This document shows, one piece after another, positions 36,700-47,684 of a stretch of 64,000 bases of DNA; position 1 is the stretch's first letter; every line of letters begins with the position of its first letter. The translations under genes were made by a program, and so were the position numbers. The DNA is taken from positions 381,001-445,000 of the forward strand of contig JAJFZO010000742.1 of assembly GCA_021397835.1 (NCBI GenBank). Reading direction: 5' to 3'. The stretch comes from Moringa oleifera (Eukaryota; Streptophyta; Magnoliopsida; Brassicales; Moringaceae). Under the pieces are notes generated by a model that ran no database searches, was not told the DNA's origin, and saw only the letters and a program-made list of their open reading frames with translations.

Positions 36700-37960
36700 C
36701 AATTATGTGATTTTAACCCATATATTTTTAAGTCTTTCATAGAGATGAGATTTTTTAATATTTGAAGAATATCCATATGGCACTTTAATCTCATTGAGCA
36801 CCTTACAAAATCTATTTTTTTCTTCTCTCGACATTGTAAAACATGTAGATGGTAGAAATGTATGGTTATCGTGATGTTGTGGTACCAATTTAGACCTTAT
36901 TCCCATCTCTTGCAAATCTATTATGGCAGCCAAACTATTTTTAAATTTTTTCATAATATAAAAAACGTTCTTATAAGACTATCACATATGTTCTTTTCTA
37001 TATGCATGAAATCAAGCACATGTTTGACATGCAAGGACTTCCAGTATGGTAAGTTAAAGAGAATTGGTCTTTTCTTCCAACATGAAACGACATCTTCATT
37101 GTTTCGTGTATTTCATTTTTTTGACTTTCCAATGAATTCGCCAAACCCTGAACCTTGGTAAAGACTTCTTAACCAATTAATGGTTATAATGCAGTTCTCA
37201 ATTCTTGTTCCATCTTAAAGGCTTTCTTTTATTTATGGTAAGAAGGATGTCGTGATAAGAATCGTTTGTGTTTAGTATATGTTATTTTCTTACTAATGTT
37301 ACAAATGAACTGTATGGGTGTTCTCGACATAGATAGGACAAGAATAATAACTTTTAACCATACAACTAGATAAGTTATCATAAGCAAGAAAATCATTGAT
37401 TGTTTGCAATAGAATAGCTTAATTTCAAGTTGAATGATTCCTTGCGGTACACGTCATAAACTTCCACACTAGTGTCCCATAATATTTTTAGGTCTTTCAT
37501 GAGCATTGCCAAGTAGACATCTATATCATTACTAAGTTATTTAGGGCCAAATATTAATAATGTTAATATCATGAACTTTCTCTTTGTTGTTAACCATAGT
37601 GATAATTGTAAGTCACCATGACAACCTGCTGACAAGTACTATAATGATTGATCTCATTGGATGAAATAGCAAGCTTTAAGTTTCTTGGTTCTAATGCAAA
37701 TTCTAGCCACAAGTAGTCAATTATTTTCCATGATGGTGTATCTTACGAATGCCTCAACTGACCATCCACTTCTTTTTGACCAGAATACCATGCCAGATGT
37801 TTCGATATTTCAAAACTCCAGAACATTCTTTTAAACCTCGATATTGGTGAGAAGTATCATAACATCATAGCCAGCACTCAAAGTTGTGTCTTATTGTTGT
37901 TCTTCATTACTTTCCATTTAGAAAAATCACAAGTTGGACAATGAATCTCATCTTGAAACT
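36700..37960 (-). pseudogene. TNP2 transposase of CACTA 2, 5'-truncated
   Basis: Minus-strand pieces in order: CPTCDFSKWK (37930), DIDVYLAMLMKDLKILWDTS (37525-37465), HKRFLSRHPSY (37270), LPYWKSLHVKH then LDFMHIEKN (37045-36980), and MKKFKNSLAAIIDLQEMGIR with SREEKNRFCKVLNEIKVPYG (36954-36760). The N-terminal transposase-associated domain seen in CACTA 1 is absent. Stops are frequent, so it is inactive. Confidence 0.8.
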
Positions 37961-38049
37961 CTTTTCAATATTTGAAGAATTGATCAGTAAGAAAAGAAGA
38001 AGATAGGTTTAAGAAACAAAGATAACGATATAATTTCATAATTTCCAAA

Positions 38050-39830
38050 ATAATTATAATTTGAGGTAGCCCTGGCATAGCTTCTCCCAACTTGTCTGGC
38101 TTCTTGGATTGATGCAGCTAAAAGAATGATAAAACTCCCTAATTACCATGCTCAATTTGCAATTAATGTCACAGCGCAAGATGAAACAAAGAAATGGAAT
38201 GAATAGGCAGGGAACTTGAGAGTCCTTGGCAGCGTATCCTATAAATCTCAGCTCTCATCTCAGAAAAATCTCCATCACTCCCAATGGCCGCACCTTCGGC
38301 ACACTAAATCCTTCAAAATCAAAACAAAAAACAAAAATGTCAATTTGAAAGATTGAAAATATTAACCAAGCTAGCAAGGAATGACTACAAGTTTTATTCT
38401 TCCCACACCTTGCATTCCTTAATGGGTTAAGAAATTATTGTCTCTCTTAGTGATGATTCCACTATACACTTTTACCTAATCAATAACATTGGATGACAAG
38501 AATCTCGAAGGTACAAGCAATTCAATGTTCTGCCACTGTTATGATTGATATTGTAGTGTGGATCCCCTTGGTTGGTTTTACTGAAGATTGAATACGTAAA
38601 TAAGAACAACTAAGGATAATATATTTGTAAGAAACCTGTGGCTTAATTGTTTAGCTTCTGTCTCAAGCCACTTATCAATAATGGTTTACATCTTTTTTGG
38701 GGAAATCCTCCTCTATCTGTTGCGGGTCGAGGACTCCTTCTCCTTCCCCTTCTTCAAACTCCGATTCGTAATTTTTTATTTCATAAGATAAGATATGCAA
38801 TAGTTAATCAATGATAACAATGGAATTTATACTTTTATCATTTATTATCTTTTCATACCAATGCGCTTAAAAGTATAAGTACCGGCAACATTTGATTTTC
38901 TATTGCTATTGTTGTTGCTGTTATATATGCTATTTATGTGCACCAACCATCATCTAAATAGATAATAATATATCTGTTTCTAAACTACAGTACAAACACA
39001 AGATTAATAATCATTTGTTGAATCAATTTTTCAAGTACCATCCTCTTCATATCCCAGTTTAATCAACATTGTTGCATGCTTGGGTACAGACAACAGCTAT
39101 CCAGCTGTATGGCCCAGATGTGCTCTTAGGTGGTTTCTCATAGTTTTCCATCACAACATCAGACTTAGAGTTAAAGATTGTCTCTGTTATTTTTGAGTTA
39201 AAGATTGTCTCTGAAAATATTTGTAACTTGAAACTCAACAAGGTTAGTGCTTTATTGGACAATAGTAGTAATAGTGATGATACTGATAATTTTGAACTGT
39301 GTAGTTACTGATTTGGTTCTTCTCTCCATTGATGTTGTGCTGGGCGTGAGTATCACAATTAACGGCTACAAAAGAATAATAAAAAAAAGTGCATCCATGC
39401 TTCTTGTTGATATTGTGCTGGGTGTCTGTATCGCCACCATTATTGAAAACAGTGCCTCCATGTTTATTGTTGATACTGTGCTGGACGTCTGCGTAACCAT
39501 GCTGTTCAAAGCACTGCCTTGATGTTTGTTCTTTCTTTTGTCAATCCTATGACTCATGCGCCACTCTCTCCAGTTAGTTGCGAAAAAGGTCCCGTTCTTC
39601 ACGTTTATGTTTCCTATAGAAGATTTCAGTTTCGTACTGTCATTGTTTAACCTCATATTGGCAACTGAGTGCCATGACCATTGTCAACCCCTTGTTGCAG
39701 TTGTTTAATTCAGTGGCCTCTCTTGCTTATGTAAATCCAAGAGAACTTGGCCATTACATAGAAGCAGTTTCAAGAACTATAGAGCTTCAGCTTAATTGCA
39801 ATGCTACCAATTAGAAAAGAAAGAATATCT
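38050..39830. repeat. Unclassified repeat family, copy 4
   Basis: 'ttggattgatgcagctaaaa' (38100) matches copy 1. 39030-39180 matches copies 2 and 3. 39310-39530 contains the 'ttggttcttctctccattga' block and a tandem array of about 75 bp marked by 'gatattgtgctgggtgtctg'. 39700-39810, with 'acatagaagcagtttcaaga', matches 29870-29945. A separate block at 38420-38700 matches 41165-41450. This copy lies directly downstream, on the minus strand, of a Ty3/gypsy integrase end. Confidence 0.55.
39366..39656 (-). CDS. Hypothetical repeat-family frame, copy 4
   Basis: A 96-codon minus-strand frame begins MRLNNDSTKLKSSIGN and holds a short repeat (TQTSSTVSTINMEALFSIM then IQTPSTISTRSMDALF). It corresponds in position to the 244-codon frame of copy 3, but the internal repeat is a different, shorter unit. 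No known domain. It may be a chance frame in a minisatellite. Confidence 0.2.
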   Translation of the reverse strand: MRLNNDSTKLKSSIGNINVKNGTFFATNWREWRMSHRIDKRKNKHQGSALNSMVTQTSSTVSTINMEALFSIMVAIQTPSTISTRSMDALFFIILL

Positions 39831-39899
39831 TTCTCTATAGAATATCTTTCTGTAGAGCTTTTGCAACTAGTCTAGATGAAATTTGTATAGAATCTGCAT

Positions 39900-40255
39900 T
39901 TCATTTGTTGGTCTTGCTCTCATTATTCTCCTACTCTTCAAAAAGGATTTGTCATCAAATCACCACCTAGATCAAAAGAAGTTAAAGAAGTAACATTGGA
40001 ATTGATACACTAAGATTTTACTCACCTAGAAAATCCAGTTTGTATGCATTGTCATTGATACGCTGAATGACTAGAAATTTGTGCCAAAAATCTCCGTTCT
40101 CTCATGTGTAGCCAAACCTATTCTCACGGTTAAAAAATCAGCCTTCGGTGCCCTTTGTTGGCATATGTTTTACATATTGCTTCGTTCTTCTCTCAATGTT
40201 GAGTCTTGCTTTTTCAAGTCTTTCCTTGACAAGTTCACTCCTTTTTTTTTTTTTT
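39900..40255 (-). pseudogene. Ty3/gypsy integrase C-terminal fragment
   Basis: Minus-strand pieces read VKERLEKARLNIERRTKQYV (40232-40172), VWLHMRERRF-like sequence after an interruption, RINDNAYKLDFLGE (about 40065-40025), and GGDLMTNPF with an acidic tail near 39965-39940. This is the conserved end of many plant Ty3/gypsy polyproteins. The rest of pol is missing upstream (cut near 40256). Stops and a frameshift are present. Confidence 0.7.
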
Positions 40256-40259
40256 TTCC

Positions 40260-42801
40260 TTTTCACCTAAGTTAATATGCTAAGACAAAGGTAATGACGT
40301 TAAATTAATCCAATAGACTTAAAAGATTAAAACCATATACTCTTTAAATAGTGAAAACTTAGTAGTAGAATGAACATCAAATCACAAGCAAACTCAATGT
40401 GTGGTAAGCACTTTTTCAAAGTTTTGATTTTTTTTTTAAAATAAGTGTCTGTAATGCGATAGAGTTCTATTCACTATTTTGGTTTGCCCATTACTTTTGT
40501 GACAAGTTGTAAAAAACAATAATTTAATTCTTACTTCTTAACTGATAGCACAAAGTAATTTAAAGATATAATATATATATATATATTTAAAAAAGAATTT
40601 AAAGTTGAAAGGCCAAACAAGAGTAAAACCTTTACACTCTCTAAAAATTGTAATTGATGATTTTTTATCCTTCTTTCATACATATTTATTGTTTATTTTT
40701 TATTATTGCATAATAGTATTTTCATTTAAAAAATAATTTTAAATATCAAATAAATTTTTAAAAAATAATTTTAATTAATTGGTATTGATCATCGAGCATT
40801 GTAATTATTTTAATCAATTTTCATGTGTAACTAACAGTTGAACTGTATTTTTAATTGCAAAACACCAATACAACCATTTCATTTTTGTTTTCTTATTTTC
40901 ATATTATTCAAAAATTAACCCGAATTTTCTTAATTGCTCCATGAAACGACTTTTTTATGTTTTGAAGCTTTTCACATCAATTTTTCAAATTAATATTCTT
41001 TAACTTATACAGTAAATTCTACCATCCACACACTTACTGATCATTCAGTTGATCCACCTCTCATGCTTTCATACTCTACCGAGTAACTTGTTTGGTTCCT
41101 TATATAGAAGCAGTTAAGGAATTAAAGATACTTTGATTATTTGCAATGCTGTCAAGTAATAGGTTAAAAAATATTATCTCTCTATTTGATGAATCCACTA
41201 AATGCTTTGTACCTAATCAATGAACTTCGAGAAGGAGAATCTGAGAGCAACAGGTAATGTAAGATCTGCATGATACTACTCTTACTCTTAATATGCCTAA
41301 AAATAAGATAGCATAATTATAATTTGGTATTGCCTAGTGGTTTTTATTGGAACTTATGAATAGATGAAAAAGATAAAAAAAAATAATATATTTCCCCAAA
41401 AAATTATGGTTTATATAATTTTTGTCTCACGACACCCACTTATCAATCATGGTTTACAATTTGTAAGTTCTTGTGATGTATTTTCTTTTTATAGAAGAGA
41501 GCGTATCCGTAAGTTAATATTTGATAATAATAGATCAAGTTAGGATAAATTTTTTTAGCCATATTGTTTGAAAAAAGGAGTAAGATTAATAATATAAGTG
41601 TTCTTATTTTATAAAATAATACTTAAACATGTTTAAACAATCCCATTAATTTCTTTTGTATCCCAACCCCTTTTTCCTTAATTTTAAACCCTTACCCATA
41701 TCAGAAGAATTAAATATTTCTAATAATATTTGGCAATATTAACCAGCTATTGCTTTTTAACCAAAAACATGACTTTTGGCTTTCTTTCTTTCTTTCTCAG
41801 TATTTCAAAATCCATCCCTTTCCTCACCGAGTGCATACTCTCTCTAGGAAACCCATTTTCTCTTACTTTCTTGCTAATTGTCTTCTTCAAGCCTTGTTTT
41901 ATCTTTTTTCTCTCAAGTCATGTGGCAAGCTTACCTTAAACCCGACACCAAAGTTTTGTCCTCGCATTCTTAAACTCAATTTCTCCAAAGCATCATTTTT
42001 CCCCTCTAATATCTTCTCATACCTTTTCTCCCTCTTTCTCTTTTATCTTCTACAATCCTTATTTCTTTTTTTTCCTCATCAATTATTTGATAAGCAAACC
42101 CTAATTGTCCTCACTTCTATAGTATCAATTTCTCCCAAGTATCAATTTCTCCTTTGAGAAAACCTAAAACCAACACATTACAAGTTTTTCAATCCATTGG
42201 TCCTTTGTCGTTCAAAACATCTCTCTTGCACGTGAAGGTTTTTTAAGTCTCGTGTTTTTTTTTTTTGTTGCTTTTGTTCGTATCTACGAATGTATGGTAA
42301 AAGAAAAAAAAAAAAATCATATTTTGACTCATATATTGCATGAACTCTCCATGAGATAGACATAATATGAATCAAGATGAGCAAAAGGATATATGTCCAA
42401 GTTTTTTGAATACTTAATATGATTTATTCAGTTTGGTCCAAATGGTTCAAAATAGGTATGGTATGAGTTCACTGTTGATAACAAATATCTTTTATTTTTT
42501 AGGCATTCTCCCCTCTTAAAAAAAAAGATGAAAAAAAAGAAAAACAAAAATATCATTAATTTGTATCTATTGTTTTTTTTTATATGTAATCTAAAGCATT
42601 TGATAAATATTGGGACTTAAATGAGATTTATATTTTTTACTTTCTTTTTCTTGTCTTAAAAGAAAATTTAAGATGTTGAAAAGAGAACTCAACAAATAAA
42701 CAACAATTAAATAATGAAGTAAGAATAAATTATGATGTGTTTGATAAGGATAACAAAATTATTCAAGAATCTATTTAAGAAAATAAAAGATTTTCATATT
42801 T
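40260..42801. other. AT-rich intergenic sequence, no gene seen
   Basis: Positions 41100-41450 match 38380-38700 and 39750-39810, so pieces of the repeat family extend here. The CT-rich stretch at 41730-42160 has long open frames, but they look compositional (Phe/Leu/Ser-rich) rather than coding. Confidence 0.4.
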
Positions 42802-43135
42802 CATTGCTACAAATATAGTCTTTAATGACAATTAAAAATAGCTTGTAATGATAGCTCTTTAACTATTGTCTACATTCGGTTATTAAAAGTGGGATCATAA
42901 TGATAGTTTTGAATTGCTATTAAAAAAAGATTTTTATTGATAGTTCATCAAAAAATGTCATTAATAAGAAGATCTTTAATGATAGTTGTTTAAAATTATT
43001 ATTAAATGGGCTCTTTAATGATAGTTTTTGATGAACTATCATTAAAAGACCCTTTTTTTAACAACTATTCTTAAAAGTCTTCATTTAATGATAATTTTTA
43101 ATGAGTTATTGTTAAATATAATTTTTTAATAATTT
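42802..43135. repeat. Subterminal hairpin array of CACTA 3
   Basis: Repeated inverted units with the core AATGATAGTT...AACTATCATT are visible, for example 'tttaatgatagtttttgatg' paired with 'aactatcattaaa' near 43013-43050. These are diverged versions of the GACAGTT/AACTGTC hairpins of the inner element, which suggests that the two elements share a transposase recognition system. Confidence 0.7.
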
Positions 43136-43869
43136 TGAATTAAATACAATTCTCTTATATATACATATAATTGAATACTTTATACAATTCTTTTCTTTTT
43201 TTTTACACATCAACACATCTCTTCTATACATCAATCACATCTTTTCGTCTTCTACATATCAACAAAAAAATTTTCAATATTCATAAAAGATTTCTCTAAC
43301 AAAATTATAATGTAATATATAATTTCATACTTCAATAAAACTTATCCAACACATATAATTACATAATTCTTAAATACATCAACATTTATTTTTTTAATAC
43401 ACTTCAATAAAACAACCACACTTTCTTCCTTTCTAAAACACAATTACACCAACTCATATATAATTACTTTCACAAAAATACAATTTATACTCAAACTACA
43501 AGAATACTTGAACAAAATTTCAATTTAAAAAAAATTATAAAACATTGCATCCAATGCAAGGGAAAAACAACTTAATCTCATAATTTAACTCCATATGTAT
43601 AATACATAAATTCAGATACACATTATCATATCCGATCCTAAATTTTCAACCTGTAGGTTAAACTATGTCCATGTCTACAAAATTTTCAGCATAAGTTTTA
43701 CCCATTTACCTTGAAAGTTCAACTATCTAAGATGGCATTCTATAGATATTGTCCACTTTCTTTTGTAACTTCAACAAGATCCAATTGGGTGTTTATGAAA
43801 AAAGAAAAAGTTAGTACAATTGAAATTTAATATAAGCACATCAATTATATAAGGAATTATATAAGCAAT

Positions 43870-44530
43870 TACCTAAAATCTTACCATTTTCATGTATGAA
43901 AAATTATCATTACGTCTATTGATGATGTCTCTCATAAATTTCGTCACATAATATCCATATTCAGTATTTTAAGCCTGACATGGACATTGCATTAAAAATA
44001 TTTAAATCTTATATTTTAGAAAATAAATAACACCTAATATCATATATAAGCTTAAATATACATACCTTAGCAGGAACGTTCCTAATAATGTGCTTAGCAC
44101 TTGATTCATTTATTACTTAGAACATTTTAAAAGAATTGACAATAAAAAAAATCAATACTCTTAAAACGCTAAAAAAAATATTAATATAAATAAAAATATT
44201 TTTACTAATGTGGTTATCAATTAATCTAATTCTTGTCAGGAGCCATGGTTCAGAGGATTGAAAACATTATACATGAATGTGTGAGGCTTGATAACCACTA
44301 ACATCCATTGATGCCTAAATTATTAAAAATAAATCTTAATAATATTTTAAATAAAACTATTATTAATATTAAATAATATCAGTACTTACCTCATGTTATA
44401 AGAAAATATCACCACTCCTTTGTCACATGGTTCTGTTATTTTATTGGCAAGTTGACGAGTTTGGGTATCTACACTTATAGACATCCTATTTGCCAATGTC
44501 GATGAATCAACAAATACATAATACTTACAT
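43870..44530 (-). pseudogene. Ulp1-like cysteine protease domain of CACTA 3, broken
   Basis: Minus-strand pieces: VDSSTLANR-like sequence near 44500, TEPCDKGVVIFSYNMR (44440-44390), HQWMLVVIKPHTF (44320-44280, catalytic His-Trp region), FNPLNHGS, and CPCQA, stop, NTEYGYYVTKFMRDIINRRN (43985-43910). The position of the catalytic Cys in the usual ECGYY stretch is Tyr (EYGYY), and the Asp in LDPL is Asn. 'gtaag' follows the last exon piece. It therefore lacks two of the catalytic residues. Confidence 0.65.
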
Positions 44531-44634
44531 ATGCCAAGTGTAACCAAATCTGTATAAAATTTATTGGAAAAACAAAAAGAGAAAAAAATATAAATATAAT
44601 TTAGTCATACAATAATCACTACTACAAATAAAAG

Positions 44635-45065
44635 CTTTAATGACAGTTAAAAATGATTTTTAATGACAGTTGTAAAATTGTCATCTTTGTTCATGTCATC
44701 AAAGGGAAGAAGTTTTAATGACAGTTATGGAACTGTCATTGAAAGCATTACCTTTTAATGACAGTTCTATTGAAACTGTCATCAAAGGAGTGAACCCTTT
44801 AACGACAGTTCCAACAGAACTGTCGTTAAAAGGGGGGTACCCTTTTAACGACAGTTCCAACAGAACTGTCGTTAAAGAGGGGGTACCCTTCAACGATAGT
44901 TCCAACATAACTGTCGTTAAAGGTAATACCCTTTAACGACAGTTTCAAACAGAACTGCCGTTAAAGGGGGATGCCCTTTAATGACAGTTCCAACGAAACT
45001 GTTATTAAAAAGGGGGACCCTTTAACGACAGTTCTATTGAAACTGTCATTAAAAAAGGATACCCA
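44635..45065. repeat. Left subterminal hairpin array, about nine units
   Basis: Units of about 44 bp each form a near-perfect hairpin: TTTAACGACAGTTCC, a short loop, then GAACTGTCGTTAAA. Units start near 44713, 44754, 44798, 44842, 44887, 44930, 44974 and 45018, with two less regular ones before 44700. Units are separated by G-rich spacers (GGGGGTACC). In CACTA elements such repeats serve as transposase-binding sites. The T/C alternation inside the stems (AATGAC, AACGAC) fits CpG decay. Confidence 0.9.
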
Positions 45066-45565
45066 TTAAAGGTATTTTTTGTATTTATTTTAAAATAAAT
45101 AAAATTTAAATTATCCAAAACCTGTTTTCACATCATCAATATACATCAATACAATTCTTCACAATATATATGCCATCAAAATTTTTATGTTATACACTTC
45201 AATACCATTCTAACAGAGATCGTCATTACTTCTTTCATATCTGAAAACACTCAAAATAATCTAGGCCACTTGACTCAATGGTTGGCAGAACATTAATTGA
45301 AGCATCTAACTCGTGCATATCCACTGATACAATAAACTTAATATCACAAAACCAGAGGCAGAAAAGAAAAAGAACGAGATTATGTCTCAGATAATGCGCA
45401 TTTGTAATATCTCACATGGCTTCTGTAATGTTAACTAACTACCCTGAGTTTTAATCTCAACTTTGGGGTTAAATAGGAGCACCTACATAAAACTCTTAGC
45501 TCACCAAAATTGCAAGGGAGCTCAATGACACCACCAACCATTGCTCCATTATCCGAGTTTCAAAC
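45066..45565. other. Non-coding sequence, probably captured SEC61 3' flank
   Basis: No frame is visible. It lies just downstream (minus strand) of the SEC61 alpha stop codon, so part may be the captured 3' untranslated region. Confidence 0.4.
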
Positions 45566-45805
45566 TCAGAAACCAAAGAAGCCAAGCTCACTAGCTTTTT
45601 CCTTCTCAAATGTCTCAAAGTATTGATATATGATGGTAACCGCTAGAAGAATTCCAGTGCCTGAACCAATGGCCCCCATAAAATCTACCAACACTGTCAA
45701 TGCACCAATGCACATGCCCCCAAATGCTGCAGCTGTTGGTATGTAGCGGTTCAGCTCCTTTTGTAAGTTTGATTCCCGATGCCCAAGCATCACCATTTGT
45801 TGTTC
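45566..45805 (-). pseudogene. SEC61A: SEC61 alpha, captured last exon
   Basis: SEC61 alpha is the pore subunit of the ER protein translocon. This exon encodes the last 79 residues, from EQQMVM to the ...[11 protein letters not shown]-terminus and its stop, including the final membrane segment region ([20 protein letters not shown]). It is open and almost unchanged. A clear splice acceptor (TTGCAG, 45811-45806) precedes it, so the copy was taken from genomic DNA with introns and not from mRNA. All internal exons between it and the exon at 46786-46443 are missing. Confidence 0.93.
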
Positions 45806-46442
45806 CTGCAACAGGGAAAGGAAACTTATAACTTTTGATGGAGCTCAAAACCTATTTAACTAATATGTACACAATGAATAAACTATTCCTTAATAGAATT
45901 AAACATGCCAACAATTAATGGTAGCATTGATAATTGACACAGTAATCAGCTGTCTGTCCTCAATACTGTCCGTATTTTCACATTAATATACTAAAAGGCC
46001 TAAGAATTGATAGATATAACTTTGATGATATACCACTTCCAAATATGCAGCTCTTTTGGCATTTACCATGTGAGTAGAAAGCAAGCACTAGACATTGTCT
46101 CAGCTTGTATATCATATCAAAACCTTTCAATGGAGGTTATCATATTAACAACTATACAAAATTTGTATAGTTCTTACATGAACAGAATTTTCGATGTCAG
46201 TGAGACTAATTGTGATAGTTCTTACATGAACAGAATTTTAGACATTCGTAGAGCTCATCATTTGAGACTACGATATAAAGCAAAAAGAAAGAGTATAATG
46301 AAAGAATTTTATCATCTTACATGAAAATAGAAAAATGCGGCAAAGGAAGCATTCAGAAATCCATCTTCCAGTGCAAATTGCATTAAAGAATTTCATACTA
46401 ATAGAGCAAGCTACCCAAAACATGGCTGAACAAAATACTTAC
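45806..46442 (-). other. Intron-like sequence joining the two SEC61 alpha exons
   Basis: It starts with the donor GTAAGT (46442-46437) and ends with TTGCAG (45811-45806). At 637 bp it replaces what should be several exons and introns. It contains a 50-bp duplication with 'agttcttacatgaacagaat' near 46168 and 46218. No SEC61 coding sequence is left in it. Confidence 0.7.
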
Positions 46443-46786
46443 AACAATGCACGGTCTTCGCGTACATTATTGTCAACTTCAATTATCTTTGAACCAGCAA
46501 GAAGTTGCATGACTAGTCCAGATGTCACGATTGGTGTGATTCCAAGCTCCATGACTGTCCCACGGTTTGACGCAAGAATAACACGCATCCAATAGAATGG
46601 ATCCGCGCCGGTTGTAGAGTGTATGCCATACAAAGGAAGCTGACTGCATACCAAGAAGATGAAAAGAGAAATCACAGTGTATATGACCTTCTCTCTGAAT
46701 GGAACTTTTCTGTCAGCGCTCTGAACTTCAGGCAAAAATGAAAGAAATGGTCTGACAAGATGAAGCACTCTAAATCCACCTCCCAT
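46443..46786 (-). pseudogene. SEC61A: SEC61 alpha, captured first coding exon
   Basis: The ATG at 46786 starts [20 protein letters not shown], the conserved N-terminus, and the frame continues through the plug and first membrane segments to NNVREDRAL, 344 nt in all. It stops exactly at a consensus donor GTAAGT, phase 2. CTGCAG at about 46832-46837 looks like the acceptor of a 5' UTR intron. If spliced directly to the exon at 45805 the phase would not match, so the C-terminal exon would be read out of frame. The coding sequence has no stop or frameshift, suggesting a recent capture. Confidence 0.93.
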
Positions 46787-46839
46787 CTTGTTTCAATGAA
46801 ACAAAGCCAATTAAAACCTGCAGCAGCCAACCATAGATA

Positions 46840-47205
46840 TAAATAAAACAAATAAAATGCCTAACCATGCAATGCATTTACACTTAGTACTTTCTCAATC
46901 CAAATTCCAACCCCTTACAAACAGGGAAGACAAAGAAAAAGCACAAAAATGGTTTGCAACTTCCAAAATCATTTAAAAATCAAGTTAGCTTTGAATAAGA
47001 AAACAGATTCATAGTTCCCTGAACCTTTTCAATGCATGGAAAATGAATATATCATTCTACTGAGCTAAGATCTAAATGTACAATCTTGTGATCGGCCAAC
47101 TGATATCTTCTTGTCCCATAAACTATGGACTATGGTATACAAGGTTAAATGTCCCATTACCTCAATACACCAACATAGTTAAATGTCCCATAAACCATGG
47201 ACTAG
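46840..47205. other. Non-coding sequence upstream of captured SEC61 exon
   Basis: This may be the captured 5' UTR intron or promoter region. A short direct repeat ('gttaaatgtcccat') occurs at about 47143 and 47177. Confidence 0.35.
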
Positions 47206-47565
47206 CTGGTTCTGGACGAACAGCAGGGGAATGGCTGGAGAATGGCTGCTGTGTGGACAAAGACCAAAACAGAGAGTGCTGGAAAGGCTACCAGCAGCTA
47301 CCCCAACTGCTTTTGGACGGACTGCAGACAAGGAAATGGCCGGAGAATGGCTGGCTGTATGGACAGAGACCACACCAGCTAGTGCTGGATTGACTGCAGA
47401 AAGGAGCTTAACTCCGGAGAATGGATGGCTGGCTGTGTGGATAGATACCAAAATAGAGAGCGGGGAAAAGGCTGCCACCAGCTACCCCAGCTGGTTGTGG
47501 ATGGACTGCAGACAGGAGAATCGCCGGAGAATGGATGGCTGGCGGTGTAGCTGCTTCTGGACAAT
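47206..47565. repeat. GC-rich minisatellite, about four units
   Basis: Units of roughly 80-110 bp share 'ggactgcagacagg', 'ccggagaatggatggctgg' and 'gctaccccagctg'. The ccggagaatgg motif or its variant lies near 47236, 47340, 47415 and 47524. Open frames on both strands are by-products of the repeat. Composition is far above the window average, so the source is foreign to the flanks. Confidence 0.75.
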
Positions 47566-47684
47566 CTGTGAAGAGGAGAATTTTGACCTTAGAGAGAAAA
47601 AATGAAGCGGGATGTTATGACGGGCTCTTGAGGCCTCTGGAAAAAAAATTAGATCCTCACCCTTAAAAAGCAAGGTATCATATC

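Larger units (their letters stand above)
30782..38000 (-). mobile_element. CACTA transposon remnant 2, minus strand, with Ulp1-like domain
   Basis: Reading the minus strand from 38.0 to 30.8 kb gives TNP2, DUF4218, DUF4216, Ptta, a DUF8039-like domain and an Ulp1-like protease, then a subterminal region with inverted repeats. The 3' end is tentatively CACTTCATTATAATAAAAC at 30782. The 5' end is truncated: the first TNP2 residues seen are the CPTCDFSKWK stretch near 37930. All genes carry many stops. The order of domains is the same as in CACTA 3, and the two are homologous over long stretches. Confidence 0.8.

Noticed and set aside
36862..37161. A 99-codon plus-strand frame
   Set aside because: It is the antisense of the TNP2 remnant of CACTA 2.
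38230..38310. A TATA-like site followed by a short ATG frame (MAAPSAH)
   Set aside because: The frame stops after seven codons and nothing downstream supports a gene; it may be a relic first exon, but it is not reportable.
39925..39975. A purine-rich minus-strand run that looked like a retrotransposon polypurine tract
   Set aside because: In frame it reads as the acidic TNPF-type tail that ends many gypsy polyproteins, so it is better explained as coding sequence.
41730..42160. Two overlapping plus-strand frames rich in Phe, Leu and Ser
   Set aside because: The sequence is CT-rich with no domain or consistent signal; composition explains the open frames.
44699..44936. Open frames on both strands with SLKG/FNDSS repeats
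   Set aside because: They are translations of the left hairpin array.
47076..47605. Several overlapping open frames on both strands, up to 140 codons
   Set aside because: They coincide with the GC-rich minisatellite and have no domain; openness follows from the repeated GC-rich unit.
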